Positions 6,501 to 14,114 are shown, counted from the stretch's first letter. The stretch is DNA of 16,917 nt from SG8-4 sp964598225 (GCA_964598225.1 CAZRBG010000094.1:1-16917); one strand, 5' to 3'. Made by a program: numbers and translations. The notes: a model not told the origin generated them from the sequence alone.

Positions 6501-9500
6501 CGGCGGTGAGCCTTTCTTCAAGCTGCGTCCGGACGCGGGCCGCCTCATCGGCCTGCTGCCGGGCCTGGATTCTTGCGGCGGCTTCTGATTCTGCTCTGGC
6601 CTCAGCGCGCGTTCTCTCCTCTGCCGCTGCCTGAGCTTCGCTCTGGATCCGAGCGATTTCCTCGACGCGATTCTGTAGCTGCTGTTCGAGTTCTGCTCTT
6701 GCGTCGGCTTGGCTTTGAGCATCAGCCTGAGCTTTTGCTCTCGCTTTGGATTCGGCGTTGAGCTTTTCCTCCATCTGGGCCAGCGCACCCTTGTGGGATT
6801 CGGTGAGTTTCTGTGCTTCCGCACGGGCATTGCGGATAGCTTCAGCAGCTTCGGCCTGGATTCGGGCCAACTCATCTGACTGAGCCTTCAATCTCTCCTG
6901 CAGCCCGGCCCTTGCTTCGGCTTCTTGTGAGGCCTGATTCCGGGCTTCGAGCCGGGCGGCATTCGCCGATTCCACCATCGCCTCGGCTTTGATCCTGGCC
7001 TGCGATTCAGCCTGGATTTGCTCCTGTGCAGCGGATTTGGCGGCAATTTCAGCCTTCAATTTCTTTTCCAATTCGTCCCGGGCCTGAGCCTGTGTTTGTG
7101 CTTCGGCACGAGCTTGCTGCACCTGTTCTATTTGCGATTTTAGTTCATCCTCAGCGTGCTTGACCGCTTCGGCCTGCAAACGGAGTTTCTCCTCAATCTC
7201 GGCCGTGCCATCGGCCTCAGCCTTAAGCTTCTCCTCCAGCGAGGCCCTTGCGTCAATCTCAGACTTCAGTGCAGCCTCAGCCTTGTTCGTGGCGTTGGTC
7301 TGGGCAGCCAGCTTCTCATCCGCTTCTTTCAGGGCCGCGGCGTGAACTTCGGCCTGTTCACGCAATCTGGTCTGGACCTCCGAAAGCGCCTCCCCCGATT
7401 CGGCCTCTATTCGCGATCGCTCTCTCGCCTCCGCGCTGAGTCTTTCTTCGAGCTTCGCTCTGGCAGCCACTTCGTCTGCGGCTGTCCGTTCGGCCTGTTC
7501 TCTGGCTCTTGCCTGCTCTTCGGCTCTACTGCGCATCCCGGCAATATCCTGCGCTTGGGCCTCGAGCCTTTTCTCTGCGGTCGCCACGGCCTTACGCAGA
7601 TTATTGGCACGCTCTTGCGCCTCATCCCGCGCCCGCTCAGCAGCCCTCACCCGCTCTTCGATTGAAGCTCTTTCTTCGGCCGCGGCCTGAGCCTGTTGCT
7701 CCGCTCTCATTTTCGTCTCATTCGCTTCCCCCAGTTGCTCCTGGAGCACGGCATTGGCGTCGATGGCGGACTGGAGAGCGGCTTCGGTTTCATTCGTTGC
7801 TTTGGTCTTGGCGGCCAGTTTCTCATCCGCTTCTTGTAGAGCCGCCGCGTGAGATTTGGCCTGTTCATCCAACTTGGCTTGAACGGCTGAGAGAGCCTCT
7901 GCAGATTCGGCCTTTATCCTGGCCTGAGCTTCGTCCGCCGCATGGAGCCTTTCCTCGAGCTTCGCCCTGTGGGCTACTTCGTCTGCGGCTCTGAGTTCCG
8001 CCTGCTCCCTGGCTTTAGTCTGCTCTTCCGCTCTGCTGCGAAGGCCGGCAATCTCCTGTGCTTGAGCTTCGATTTGCCCCTGAGCTTGAGATAATAATTC
8101 TTTCTGGCTATTCAACTCATCCTCAAGAGCGACCTTTGCCGTGGTCAGGTTTTGAACTTCTGCCTCGATCTTCGATCTCTGCTCGACTTGAGCTTTCAGT
8201 TCCTGCTCAATCGTCTCTGCAGCGGCAGCCTGTGACTTTGCCTCTTGCCGGGCGGCTGAGAGTGCTTCGGCAGTCTCTTTCTCAATCCTGGCTCGTTCTG
8301 CGACCTCGGCTCCGAGTCTTTCTTCAATTTTAGCTCTTTCCTCGGCCTCTTGCCGAGCTCTGGTCTCGGCCCGATTCCTTTGGTCGGCTTCCGTCTCGGC
8401 TTTCGTCCTGAGCCTGGCGATGTTCTCGGCAAGAGTCGCCATCCTCCGTTCGGCCTTTGCGACAGCTTTACGGTAGTTCTGAGCCCTTTCCTGCGTCTCG
8501 GCTGCGGACAGTTTCTGCTGCTGCAATTGTTCTTCAAGCGTCGTCCTCTGGTCCACTTCGGCCTGGGTCTGGCGCAGCGCCTCGGATTTGGCCTCTGTCT
8601 CGCTTTGCAGCCGCTTCTCCAGTTCTGAGTACGCCAACGCACGGTCCTGAGCGAGTGATTCTGCCTTCGCTATTGCTTCGGCCTGCTCCTTGATTTCTTC
8701 CCGGGCTTGATTCAAATCGACGGCATGTGCCTTCGACTCTTCTTCAGCCTCGGCTTTGGCCGCCTCGATAACCTGCTGAGAATCAGCCCTGACACGTTGC
8801 AATTCCTCCTTCTGTGCGGCAAGTCGTTCTTCCAGCCTTGCTTTTATCTCGGCCTCGGCGTCTGCGCGCTCCTGCTGCTGGATTCTGGCGGCTTTTTCAG
8901 ACTCGGCTCTTTCCTGCGCTTTGATCCTGGCCTGTTCCTGAGCCTGTGCCTGCTGTTCAGCCGCTATTCGTGCCTGGCTCTCGGCATCCAGCTTCTCCTG
9001 CGCTCGGGATGAGGCGGCCAGAATATCCTGCTCGGCCTTGTCCTCTATCCTCGCTCGTTCTTCGGATTCGACCTTAAGCTGTTGCTCAAGCTTCGCTCTC
9101 TCATCAGCCTCGCGCTCAGCCTTCTCCAGGGCTTCGAGACGAGCGGCCGCCTCGGTGTCAGCTCTTGTCTCGGCTTTTGTTTTTGCTTCGGCAAAAGAGT
9201 GAATTTGCTTTTCGGCTTCGGATCGAGCTTCCGCTTCGATCCTTAGCCTTTCCTCCATTTCCGCTCTGACATCAGCTTGATTCCGGGCATCTGTTTCAGC
9301 TTTGACTGTCTTTTCGGTTTGGGCCCTTAGCTTGTCCTCGATCTCCTTCAAAGCCGCGGAATAAGATTCTGCCTGCCTGTCTGCCTCGGTTCTGGCCGCA
9401 ATTGCCGCTTCGGCGGCCTCGGCCTCGACCTTTACGCGCTCTTCAGATTCAGCGGCGAGTCTCTGCTCGACCCTCGCCACTTCCTCCGCCCGCTGTTGCG

Positions 9501-10983
9501 ACGTCTGTTCGGCCAGATTCTTTTGTCCCGCTTCGGCCTCGATTCTCGTCTTTGCTTTTGCAATCTCCCGCCCCCGGGCTTCAAGCCTCTTCTCGGCTTT
9601 GGACAGCGCTTTGCGATAGTACTCAGCCTTTTCCAGAGCCTCCCTGCCGGAACGTGATTCGGCCTCAGCCTTGCGATCTACGTCGGCCTTGTCTCGCTCA
9701 AGAGTCGCGATCTCCTGCTCAAGTCCTAACCGCGCCTCGCTTTCAGCCTTCAACTTATCCTCATATTCGCTGATCTTCGCAGCATGGGCCTCAGCTTGGT
9801 CCCTGGCTTCGGCTTTGGCAGCCGAGAGAGCATCTTTCAGTTCTCCTGCGATCCTGGCGCGTTCCTCAGATTCCGCCTTAAAGCGTTCTTCGAGCTTGGC
9901 CCTTTTTTCCGCTTCGGTTTTAGCGCGTCGTTCGGCCTGGCGCTTTGCCGACGCTTCGAACTTCGCCTTGTCCTGAGCCTTAAGTTTTTTCTTTATCTCC
10001 GCTTCTGTCTGCTTCTGTGCCTTTGCTCGTGCCGCGGCCTCGGCTTCGAACTTCTTCTCCATCTCGCTGACAGCAGCCTCGTGTGATTTGGCTTTTTCTT
10101 CCGCTTTCAACGCCGCCGCCGAAACCGCCTCCGCCACCTCACCTTCAACGGTTTCTCTTCGCTCCGATTCAGCTTCAAGCCTCTTCTCCAACTCGGATAT
10201 CTTGCGTGCTTCCTCGGCGGCTCTTTCCTCGGCTTCAAGCCGAACCGCCGCTTCGGCATCGGCCCTGGCCTCCGCTTGGTTTCTTCCGTCAATTTGCTCT
10301 TTTAACTTTGCCTCGATCTGCTTCAAGGCCTGGGAGTGTTCTTCGGCCTCTTTCGCCGCCTGGTCTTTGACAGTCGAAAGGGCTTCTGCCGCCTCGGTTT
10401 GTGCCCGGGTGCGCTGCTCCGACTCGAAGGTTGCTGTTTTCTGCGCTTCAGCCCTTCGATCGGACTCGGCATCGAGCTCCTGCTGTAACTTGGCCAGCGC
10501 CTCGGCATGAGTTTCTTTCTCAGCCTTCAGCCTGCGTTCGGCCTCCTCTTTAGCGTCGGTTCTGGCCTTTGCGACAGCCTCATTTCGAGCGTTTGCTTCG
10601 GCACGGGCCCTTTCTTCAGCTTCAGCTCTTGCTCTGGATTCAGCTCGCAGCCGCTCCTCCGCTTTGGCTACTGCGTCGATATAGGCTTGCCTTTGAGCTT
10701 TGGCCTCGGCTTCGGCACGGGCCTTTTCCTCTGCCTCCGCTTTTACTCTGGCCTTAGCCTCCGCTTTTTCTCTTGCCGCGGCTCTGGCTTTGGCCTTTTT
10801 GTCCGCTCTGGCTTTGGCCTTAGCTTTCTTTTTGTTTACGCACGGCACCAGGGGATGATGCGGCCAATGTTTTTCTCCGCAAATGCTGCAGGTCGGCACA
10901 AATTTATCGTCTCTCGATCCGCCCGCTCCCTGAGTTGTGTCGGGGCTGTTGATGCCCTCATCCTGAGGTTTCTTCTCATCCAT
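3577..10983 (-). CDS. Giant (2468-residue) Ala/Glu-rich coiled-coil rod with terminal Cys/His zinc-type clusters
   Basis: Residues 1-30 are polar and disordered. Residues 32-48 hold C32-x2-C35, H39, H42, H43 and C48, a likely small zinc site. A strongly basic stretch (about 50-75) follows, then roughly 2350 residues made almost only of Ala, Glu, Arg, Lys, Gln, Leu and Ser. I find no proline, cysteine or tryptophan in that part, as expected for one continuous helix or coiled coil. Residues 2436-2462 form a zinc-ribbon-like end (C2436-x2-C2439 and C2459-x2-C2462). There is no signal peptide, membrane segment, Walker motif or catalytic motif, so an SMC or TolA label would be wrong. A motif like LEERL-AE--ERARIE recurs about thirty times. 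The ATG has only a poor ribosome binding site (GAG near 10992); the frame is open from there to the stop. It is followed by a hydrophobic 47-residue gene. A cytoskeletal, tether or scaffold role is inferred; filament proteins such as FilP/Scy are only structural analogues. Confidence 0.9.
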   Translation of the reverse strand: MDEKKPQDEGINSPDTTQGAGGSRDDKFVPTCSICGEKHWPHHPLVPCVNKKKAKAKARADKKAKARAAAREKAEAKARVKAEAEEKARAEAEAKAQRQAYIDAVAKAEERLRAESRARAEAEERARAEANARNEAVAKARTDAKEEAERRLKAEKETHAEALAKLQQELDAESDRRAEAQKTATFESEQRTRAQTEAAEALSTVKDQAAKEAEEHSQALKQIEAKLKEQIDGRNQAEARADAEAAVRLEAEERAAEEARKISELEKRLEAESERRETVEGEVAEAVSAAALKAEEKAKSHEAAVSEMEKKFEAEAAARAKAQKQTEAEIKKKLKAQDKAKFEASAKRQAERRAKTEAEKRAKLEERFKAESEERARIAGELKDALSAAKAEARDQAEAHAAKISEYEDKLKAESEARLGLEQEIATLERDKADVDRKAEAESRSGREALEKAEYYRKALSKAEKRLEARGREIAKAKTRIEAEAGQKNLAEQTSQQRAEEVARVEQRLAAESEERVKVEAEAAEAAIAARTEADRQAESYSAALKEIEDKLRAQTEKTVKAETDARNQADVRAEMEERLRIEAEARSEAEKQIHSFAEAKTKAETRADTEAAARLEALEKAEREADERAKLEQQLKVESEERARIEDKAEQDILAASSRAQEKLDAESQARIAAEQQAQAQEQARIKAQERAESEKAARIQQQERADAEAEIKARLEERLAAQKEELQRVRADSQQVIEAAKAEAEEESKAHAVDLNQAREEIKEQAEAIAKAESLAQDRALAYSELEKRLQSETEAKSEALRQTQAEVDQRTTLEEQLQQQKLSAAETQERAQNYRKAVAKAERRMATLAENIARLRTKAETEADQRNRAETRARQEAEERAKIEERLGAEVAERARIEKETAEALSAARQEAKSQAAAAETIEQELKAQVEQRSKIEAEVQNLTTAKVALEDELNSQKELLSQAQGQIEAQAQEIAGLRSRAEEQTKAREQAELRAADEVAHRAKLEERLHAADEAQARIKAESAEALSAVQAKLDEQAKSHAAALQEADEKLAAKTKATNETEAALQSAIDANAVLQEQLGEANETKMRAEQQAQAAAEERASIEERVRAAERARDEAQERANNLRKAVATAEKRLEAQAQDIAGMRSRAEEQARAREQAERTAADEVAARAKLEERLSAEARERSRIEAESGEALSEVQTRLREQAEVHAAALKEADEKLAAQTNATNKAEAALKSEIDARASLEEKLKAEADGTAEIEEKLRLQAEAVKHAEDELKSQIEQVQQARAEAQTQAQARDELEKKLKAEIAAKSAAQEQIQAESQARIKAEAMVESANAARLEARNQASQEAEARAGLQERLKAQSDELARIQAEAAEAIRNARAEAQKLTESHKGALAQMEEKLNAESKARAKAQADAQSQADARAELEQQLQNRVEEIARIQSEAQAAAEERTRAEARAESEAAARIQARQQADEAARVRTQLEERLTAERDERARIEAEAEKAHAAAKAELQQREKSHAESVRRAQEQVQAQVEAAARAESLAQSRSDANAELQDKLKAESEARSKAEQRLQAMSQEKVGADQRAASEAQATAEAAERAEYYRKAVIKAERRLEAQAKEIAKLKTRAEAEKNSREQAESGILEETAARVRIEEQLRAERKERARIETESAEAIRAVRAELGEKVSSYATVAKEADERLESEVAARSAVEQQMKDEQQTRAKAEKQAQAEAAARLEAQNRANAESEARARLEERLAAESKERERIEAASAKALSTARAEAEERARSQAESIRQLEERLARESESAQAAEAKLQAQVESKSEIEERLRSEAGAELEKQLQARDAAIMKAEDKAESEVARRLDAQKAADKETGARADVEKQLRAEREQRARLEAGTAEAIEAARAESKEKIESLAETVADLETKLQAESTARADSQKEAQSLIQARNDLEKRLDAEIKARSAAEEKSREQAQEAVAAKAKVEAEAEARQQAQNRAEQEADARIRLEERLGAEIGQREKVEASAAEAVEAARRSVKEKVDSNGAAVAELEAKLKDEINARADAQRQAQAQAEKNAALQAKIDSEAASRLEIQKRAEQEADARIRLEERLRSEIEQREKIEASAAEAVEAARRSAKERVDSNGEAVAELKSQLEDEINARTEAQREGQAHAEENAALRAKIDSESAARFEAQQAVRAETEVRARLEQKLRAESERLDGVQTSVDNRIAAVTAEAEKKIKLLADAVKEAEEKLKAESEARSQAQQQIRGLSQQRAQIEAQAEAEAVSRREVQERAAAEAKARAEADEKLRAEIEKRAGIEAKAEKSISAARAEAERSNRVFAAKLKEYEEKLRTETDSRAKAEQEIQVQAQQLASAEAQGKAEAQARLRAQKRATEEAKVRANIEERLRAESEERLRLQSALDQKVADVSAVTGTCDCCGKENVGANELVRIDSGQLFCSDCLAELRS
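4396..4989 (-). repeat. Tandem 99-residue duplication inside the giant gene (2 x 297 bp)
   Basis: Residues 1999-2097 (bases 4693-4989) and 2098-2196 (4396-4692) both begin EQEADARIRLEERL and share EASAAEAVEAARRS, VDSNG and KDEINAR/EDEINAR-type blocks. By eye 74 of 99 residues are identical with no gap. The period equals 14 heptads plus one residue, as in coiled coils with a skip residue; it also equals nine hendecads, and I cannot decide between these by eye. The unit boundary is precise to the codon. Confidence 0.85.
7225..8055 (-). repeat. Duplicated 108-residue block, period 169 residues, inside the giant gene
   Basis: Residues 977-1084 (bases 7732-8055) and 1146-1253 (7225-7548) begin EIAGLRSRAEEQ and DIAGMRSRAEEQ and end in LQEQL and LEEKL. 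By eye 75 of 108 residues are identical without gaps, including AADEVA-RAKLEERL and AAAL-EADEKLAA. The 61 residues between the copies include an NNLRKAVATAEKRLEA segment. Confidence 0.8.
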
Positions 10984-11016
10984 ATCACATGCTCGTAATC
11001 TATACTATCTTCGAAA

Positions 11017-11051
11017 CTCTACGGGGGTCAGGGGCCGTAAAGTGATGACCC
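11017..11051 (-). promoter_or_regulatory. Competing stem-loops in the leader of the giant gene
   Basis: On the minus strand, CTTTACGG (11042-11035) can pair with CCGTAGAG (11024-11017), eight pairs including one G-U. GGGTCA (11051-11046) can pair with TGACCC (11030-11025), six perfect pairs. The arms interleave, so the two stems are mutually exclusive unless a pseudoknot forms, and the very short connecting loops make a pseudoknot sterically doubtful. They lie just after the predicted start of the transcript and about 35-70 bases before the ATG. Confidence 0.35.
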
Positions 11052-11064
11052 AACTCCTTGTGAG

Positions 11065-11093
11065 AAGGTATCAAGTATGTTTCGATTTTTCAA
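11065..11093 (-). promoter_or_regulatory. Candidate promoter of the giant coiled-coil operon
   Basis: On the minus strand TTGAAA (11093-11088) is five of six to the -35 consensus, followed by 17 bases and TACCTT (11070-11065) preceded by TGA, an extended -10. The predicted start near 11058 leaves a leader of about 75 bases that contains the two competing stem-loops. Confidence 0.35.
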
Positions 11094-11100
11094 GCGATTC

Positions 11101-11128
11101 TTGACACTAAAAGAAGAATATATAGAAT
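11101..11128 (+). promoter_or_regulatory. Strong candidate sigma-70-type promoter for the 141-residue orphan
   Basis: A perfect TTGACA (11101-11106), a 16-base spacer and TAGAAT (11123-11128), five of six to the -10 consensus. The predicted leader of about 58 bases contains a 6-bp hairpin, ACACTG (11151-11156) with CAGTGT (11162-11167), upstream of the ribosome binding site. The -35 boxes of this and the opposite promoter are only seven bases apart. Confidence 0.55.
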
Positions 11129-11192
11129 CCGTGCATCCTATGAAGAACGCACACTGAGATGCAGTGTCTAAGTAGCTAAGGAGTCAATAACA

Positions 11193-11618
11193 GTGCCGTC
11201 AAAACATCTGCCGTCGAAAGACCGCCTCAACCTTGAAAGGCATATCAGGATTCTCGAAACTCCGTTCGGCGAAGTCTGCCGCCTGCTCGGGCTGGACTTC
11301 GCCGAACGGGTGAATTCTGTGGAGGTTGCACACTGCATCTTCTTTTTCGATTCTCAAAATAAATACGTGTTTAGCAGCGCGGTTATTCTCGGAGCAGAGT
11401 ACGGCTTCTTCGGAATTCAGGTAGGAGCAAACTGGCTCGACACCGCCGGCAAGCTCGAATCCCAGGGATTCGTCCAGGCCGGCGAACTCGAGCGATTCAC
11501 AAAGCCCGGTTCGGATTTTTCTATCAGCGTCTACCTGTATCCGGACGAGAGCGAAGACGTTCACCTGTCGAAAGTAAGAGACTATTCCGTGTGTGCGAGA
11601 TTTGGTGAGACGCCCTGA
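11193..11618 (+). CDS. Orphan 141-residue cytoplasmic protein, divergent from the giant gene
   Basis: The start is a GTG, chosen because AAGGAG at 11178-11183 sits nine bases upstream and a strong promoter precedes it. No signal peptide or membrane segment is seen. The protein looks like a compact mixed alpha/beta fold: an N-terminal basic helix, TPFGEVCRLLGLDF near residues 23-36, a strand pair around CIFFFDSQNKYVFSSAVIL, a GFFGIQVGANWLDTAGKL segment, then alternating strands to the end. The repeated pattern of a Gly followed by a helix and a strand faintly recalls DUF4309/SmpA-like or small immunity-type folds, but I would not assign it. It is divergently transcribed from the giant gene with tightly packed promoters, so shared control is possible. 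It converges on a sulfatase with 45 bases between stops. Confidence 0.7.
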   Translation: MPSKHLPSKDRLNLERHIRILETPFGEVCRLLGLDFAERVNSVEVAHCIFFFDSQNKYVFSSAVILGAEYGFFGIQVGANWLDTAGKLESQGFVQAGELERFTKPGSDFSISVYLYPDESEDVHLSKVRDYSVCARFGETP

Positions 11619-11663
11619 CTTTGGTTTCGCCGTCGTCTCTGCCGAAGCTCTCTGCGGCGCCGA

Positions 11664-13115
11664 TTAGCCGAATACAAAGACCTCCGAGTCCGTGTGTGCC
11701 TCCTTCATGATCCGCTCCATTTGACGGACGATGTCCGGATGCTCCGAGGCCACGTCGTTCTTCTCCTGTGGATCTTTCTGCAGGTCATACAGCTCCAGGG
11801 GGCCGTTCGGATCGCGATTAACCTGCAAACGGACAGCCTTCCACTTGCCCTTGCGGACCGCCTGTTTGCCGCCCCGCTCGTGGAACTCCCAGTAGAGATA
11901 GTCGTGCTCTTTCTGTTTCCGCTTCTGCCCGAGCAGAGTCGGCACAAAGGATATACCGTCGATATTTTCCGGAGCATTTGCGCCCGCAAGCTCGGCAAGG
12001 GTCGGCATCACGTCCCAGAACGCCGATATGTGGTCGCTGCCGCTGCCGGCTTTGATCTTGCCGGGCCACCGGGCGATCATAGGCACGCGAATGCCGCCTT
12101 CGTATAGATCGCGTTTCATGCCCCGAAGCCCCCCGCTGCTGTTGAAATACTTCGGATTCGCCCCGCCCTCGCCGTGCGGGCCGTTGTCGCTGGTGAACAT
12201 CGCGATCGTTTTCTTGTCCAGACCAAGCTGCTTGAGCTTGTCGAGTATCTCGCCCACGTACCGATCCAGGCGGGTGACCATCGCGGCGAAATTCGCACGC
12301 GGAGTCTCCACCGAGCCGTATCCGCCTCTCTTATAGCTCCGGCCGTCATCAACACCTTTATACGGCTTTTCAGGGAATTTACCGCGGTAGCTCTTGACGA
12401 TCTCATCTTCCGGAACCAATAATTCCGCGTGAGGGATCACGTTCGGCACATAGAGGAAAAACGGCCTGTCCTTGTTAGCCTCGATGAACTTCAATGTTTG
12501 CTCCTGTATCAAATCGGGCGCATACTGTTCGGTCTTCTTGTCTTCGTTGCCGGGCAGCATGACCTTTTTGTCGTTGTGCCGCAGGAAATACGGATAATAG
12601 TTGTGTGCGTACCGCTGGCAATTGTAGCCGTAGAATTCATCGAAGCCCTGATTGTTCGGATCGCCCTCGGAGCCGGGGTATCCAAGTCCCCACTTGCCGA
12701 ACGCGCCGGTCGCATAACCGGCCCCTTTCAGAACCTCCGCGACGGTCACAGACTCGGCGGGCAACGGGTGCTGACCCTCCGGCTGATATTCCTTGTTTCC
12801 CCGCACCGGCGTGTGCCCCGTGTGCTGGCCGGTCATCAGACATGACCGGCTCGGCGCGCAGACCGTGCTGCCGGAATAATGCTGAGTAAAGATCATTCCC
12901 TCGCGAGCCATGCGGTCGATGTTGGGCGTACGGATGTCCTTCTGGCCGTAGCAGCCGAGGTCGCCATAACCCAGATCATCGGCGAGAATATAGACAACAT
13001 TGGGACGAGGTGAATCATCGGCCCGGCGTAAGCCTGACTCGCATCCTGATAATGCCGCAGCGACACCCCCGGCGGCGGCTGTCTTCAGAAAATTTCGACG
13101 TGATAAAGTACTCAT
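11664..13115 (-). CDS. Exported type I sulfatase (arylsulfatase family, formylglycine type)
   Basis: Starts MSTLSRRNFLK, a twin-arginine signal, followed by a lipobox-like LSGC (Cys25), so it is probably a Tat-exported lipoprotein. I chose the ATG at 13115 because GGAG (13122-13125) is six bases upstream; an upstream TTG at 13133 has no such site. The sulfatase core shows NVVYILADDLGYGDLG (metal Asp46/Asp47), C86-A-P-S-R (Cys converted to formylglycine by a maturase not seen here), GKWGLG (Lys141), IPHAE, TSDNGPHGEG and RGMKRDLYEGGIR. It would hydrolyse sulfate esters, most likely on a polysaccharide outside the cytoplasm. The usual GKWHLG His is Gly. At 483 residues it is full length. It follows the lactonase-like gene after 33 bases, in one operon. 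The substrate cannot be read from the sequence. Confidence 0.93.
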   Translation of the reverse strand: MSTLSRRNFLKTAAAGGVAAALSGCESGLRRADDSPRPNVVYILADDLGYGDLGCYGQKDIRTPNIDRMAREGMIFTQHYSGSTVCAPSRSCLMTGQHTGHTPVRGNKEYQPEGQHPLPAESVTVAEVLKGAGYATGAFGKWGLGYPGSEGDPNNQGFDEFYGYNCQRYAHNYYPYFLRHNDKKVMLPGNEDKKTEQYAPDLIQEQTLKFIEANKDRPFFLYVPNVIPHAELLVPEDEIVKSYRGKFPEKPYKGVDDGRSYKRGGYGSVETPRANFAAMVTRLDRYVGEILDKLKQLGLDKKTIAMFTSDNGPHGEGGANPKYFNSSGGLRGMKRDLYEGGIRVPMIARWPGKIKAGSGSDHISAFWDVMPTLAELAGANAPENIDGISFVPTLLGQKRKQKEHDYLYWEFHERGGKQAVRKGKWKAVRLQVNRDPNGPLELYDLQKDPQEKNDVASEHPDIVRQMERIMKEAHTDSEVFVFG

Positions 13116-13148
13116 AAATGACTCCGTTAACAAAAGTTATCGTTTGAA

Positions 13149-14114
13149 CTATGCGAGGCCATAGAAGCTATTCGCATTACTCCAGAAAAGTTTTCTCCGC
13201 TGTTCGGCGCTCCTGGTTTTCACGATATCTCGGAGCAGATTGACCCATACGCGAAGCGGCGCCCCTCGCGTACATACAGGCCAGTCGCCGGCGAAAATCA
13301 CCCGATCCGGTCCGAACGCATCCAAGCAGTGGTTGACAATAGGCGCCAAGACCCCGGCAGTCGCCCTGCCTTTCGGAACGCGAGCGATTATGCCGCTGAT
13401 CTTGCAGATTATGTTTGGCCGTTTCGCAAGTGTTTCAATGTCGCGTTTCCACATTTCGGGGTCATGCTGCGGCTTTCGCCCCCAGTCCAAGTCGGAATTG
13501 AAAGCCAACGGATCGGCGTTGCCGCAGTGATCCAGTATGAATCGCGTCTCGCCGCAGCGTTCGACCAAATCCGCCGCATCGCCGATGAGCCTCGGCGGAA
13601 TGACGAGATCGAAACTCATCCCAAGATCGCCGAGCAGCCGCAGATTTCCAATCAGACGATCGTTCTCGAGTTGCACCGCTCTGTTCAAAGGATGCCGGAC
13701 GCCCTTGATGTACGGATTGCCTTTGAAGCGCATTATGTATTCTTCGAATCCGTCCTCAAGAATCAATCCCCCGATCACCGCCGCACACGTGGGGTTGCTC
13801 TTGTCGGCGCAAACTTCGATGATATATTCCGCCTCGGCCAATTTCTGCTCCCGCGCTACAGCAACTTCCATGTAAACTGCTTTTTCAATCCCCAGTCCGC
13901 GCGTCGCCTCCTTATAGTCAGCCTGCAAAAAACTCCGCGTCAACTCTCCTCCGGGCTTGAGCCAGGGCAGCCGAAGCTTGCTCAGATCCCAGAGATGCTG
14001 ATGCGTATCGACTATCTTTTCCGAACCCTGAACAACCCCGACGCGCGCCCTGACTGCATCGGCACAACCAAGTGCCGATAGGGCTGAACCTATCACAAAT
14101 TGCCTTCGATTCAT
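13149..14114 (-). CDS. Amidohydrolase-family metal-dependent hydrolase, sugar-lactonase-like (COG3618 type)
   Basis: 321 residues. The N-terminus MNRRQFVIGSALSALGCADA has a twin-arginine-like and lipobox-like start, suggesting export. The mature part begins IVDTHQHLWDL (Asp36, His38, His40, Trp42), the family signature for a TIM-barrel hydrolase. Later motifs fit: GVRHPLNR (138-145), FILDHCGN (192-199, His196), FAGDWPVC (274-281, Asp277) and a FWSNANSFYGLA end. Relatives include L-fuconolactonase, L-rhamnono-lactonase and 2-pyrone-4,6-dicarboxylate lactonase, which open sugar-acid lactones. A GGCGG-like site precedes the ATG. It is the first gene of an operon with a sulfatase and diverges from a second sulfatase, so a role in breakdown of a sulfated deoxysugar polymer is a fair inference. 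An exported lactonase would be unusual, so another hydrolase activity is possible. Confidence 0.85.
   Translation of the reverse strand: MNRRQFVIGSALSALGCADAVRARVGVVQGSEKIVDTHQHLWDLSKLRLPWLKPGGELTRSFLQADYKEATRGLGIEKAVYMEVAVAREQKLAEAEYIIEVCADKSNPTCAAVIGGLILEDGFEEYIMRFKGNPYIKGVRHPLNRAVQLENDRLIGNLRLLGDLGMSFDLVIPPRLIGDAADLVERCGETRFILDHCGNADPLAFNSDLDWGRKPQHDPEMWKRDIETLAKRPNIICKISGIIARVPKGRATAGVLAPIVNHCLDAFGPDRVIFAGDWPVCTRGAPLRVWVNLLRDIVKTRSAEQRRKLFWSNANSFYGLA

Noticed and set aside
3577..10983. Calling the giant protein SMC, TolA or a myosin-like ATPase
   Set aside because: Only composition and heptads match; there are no Walker motifs, hinge, signal or membrane segment, and the ends are Cys/His clusters instead.
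11077..11157. 26-codon frame with AAGG eight bases upstream (MFRFFKRFLTLKEEY...)
   Set aside because: It lies across the -35 boxes of both divergent promoters, so it would not be transcribed in full from the promoter that best explains the region. Kept only as a weak possibility.
13116..13133. Upstream TTG start for the first sulfatase
   Set aside because: Adds six residues ahead of the twin-arginine signal and lacks a ribosome binding site, while GGAG sits six bases before the inner ATG.
13329..14081. 250-residue plus-strand frame
   Set aside because: Antisense to the amidohydrolase, which has all its family motifs.
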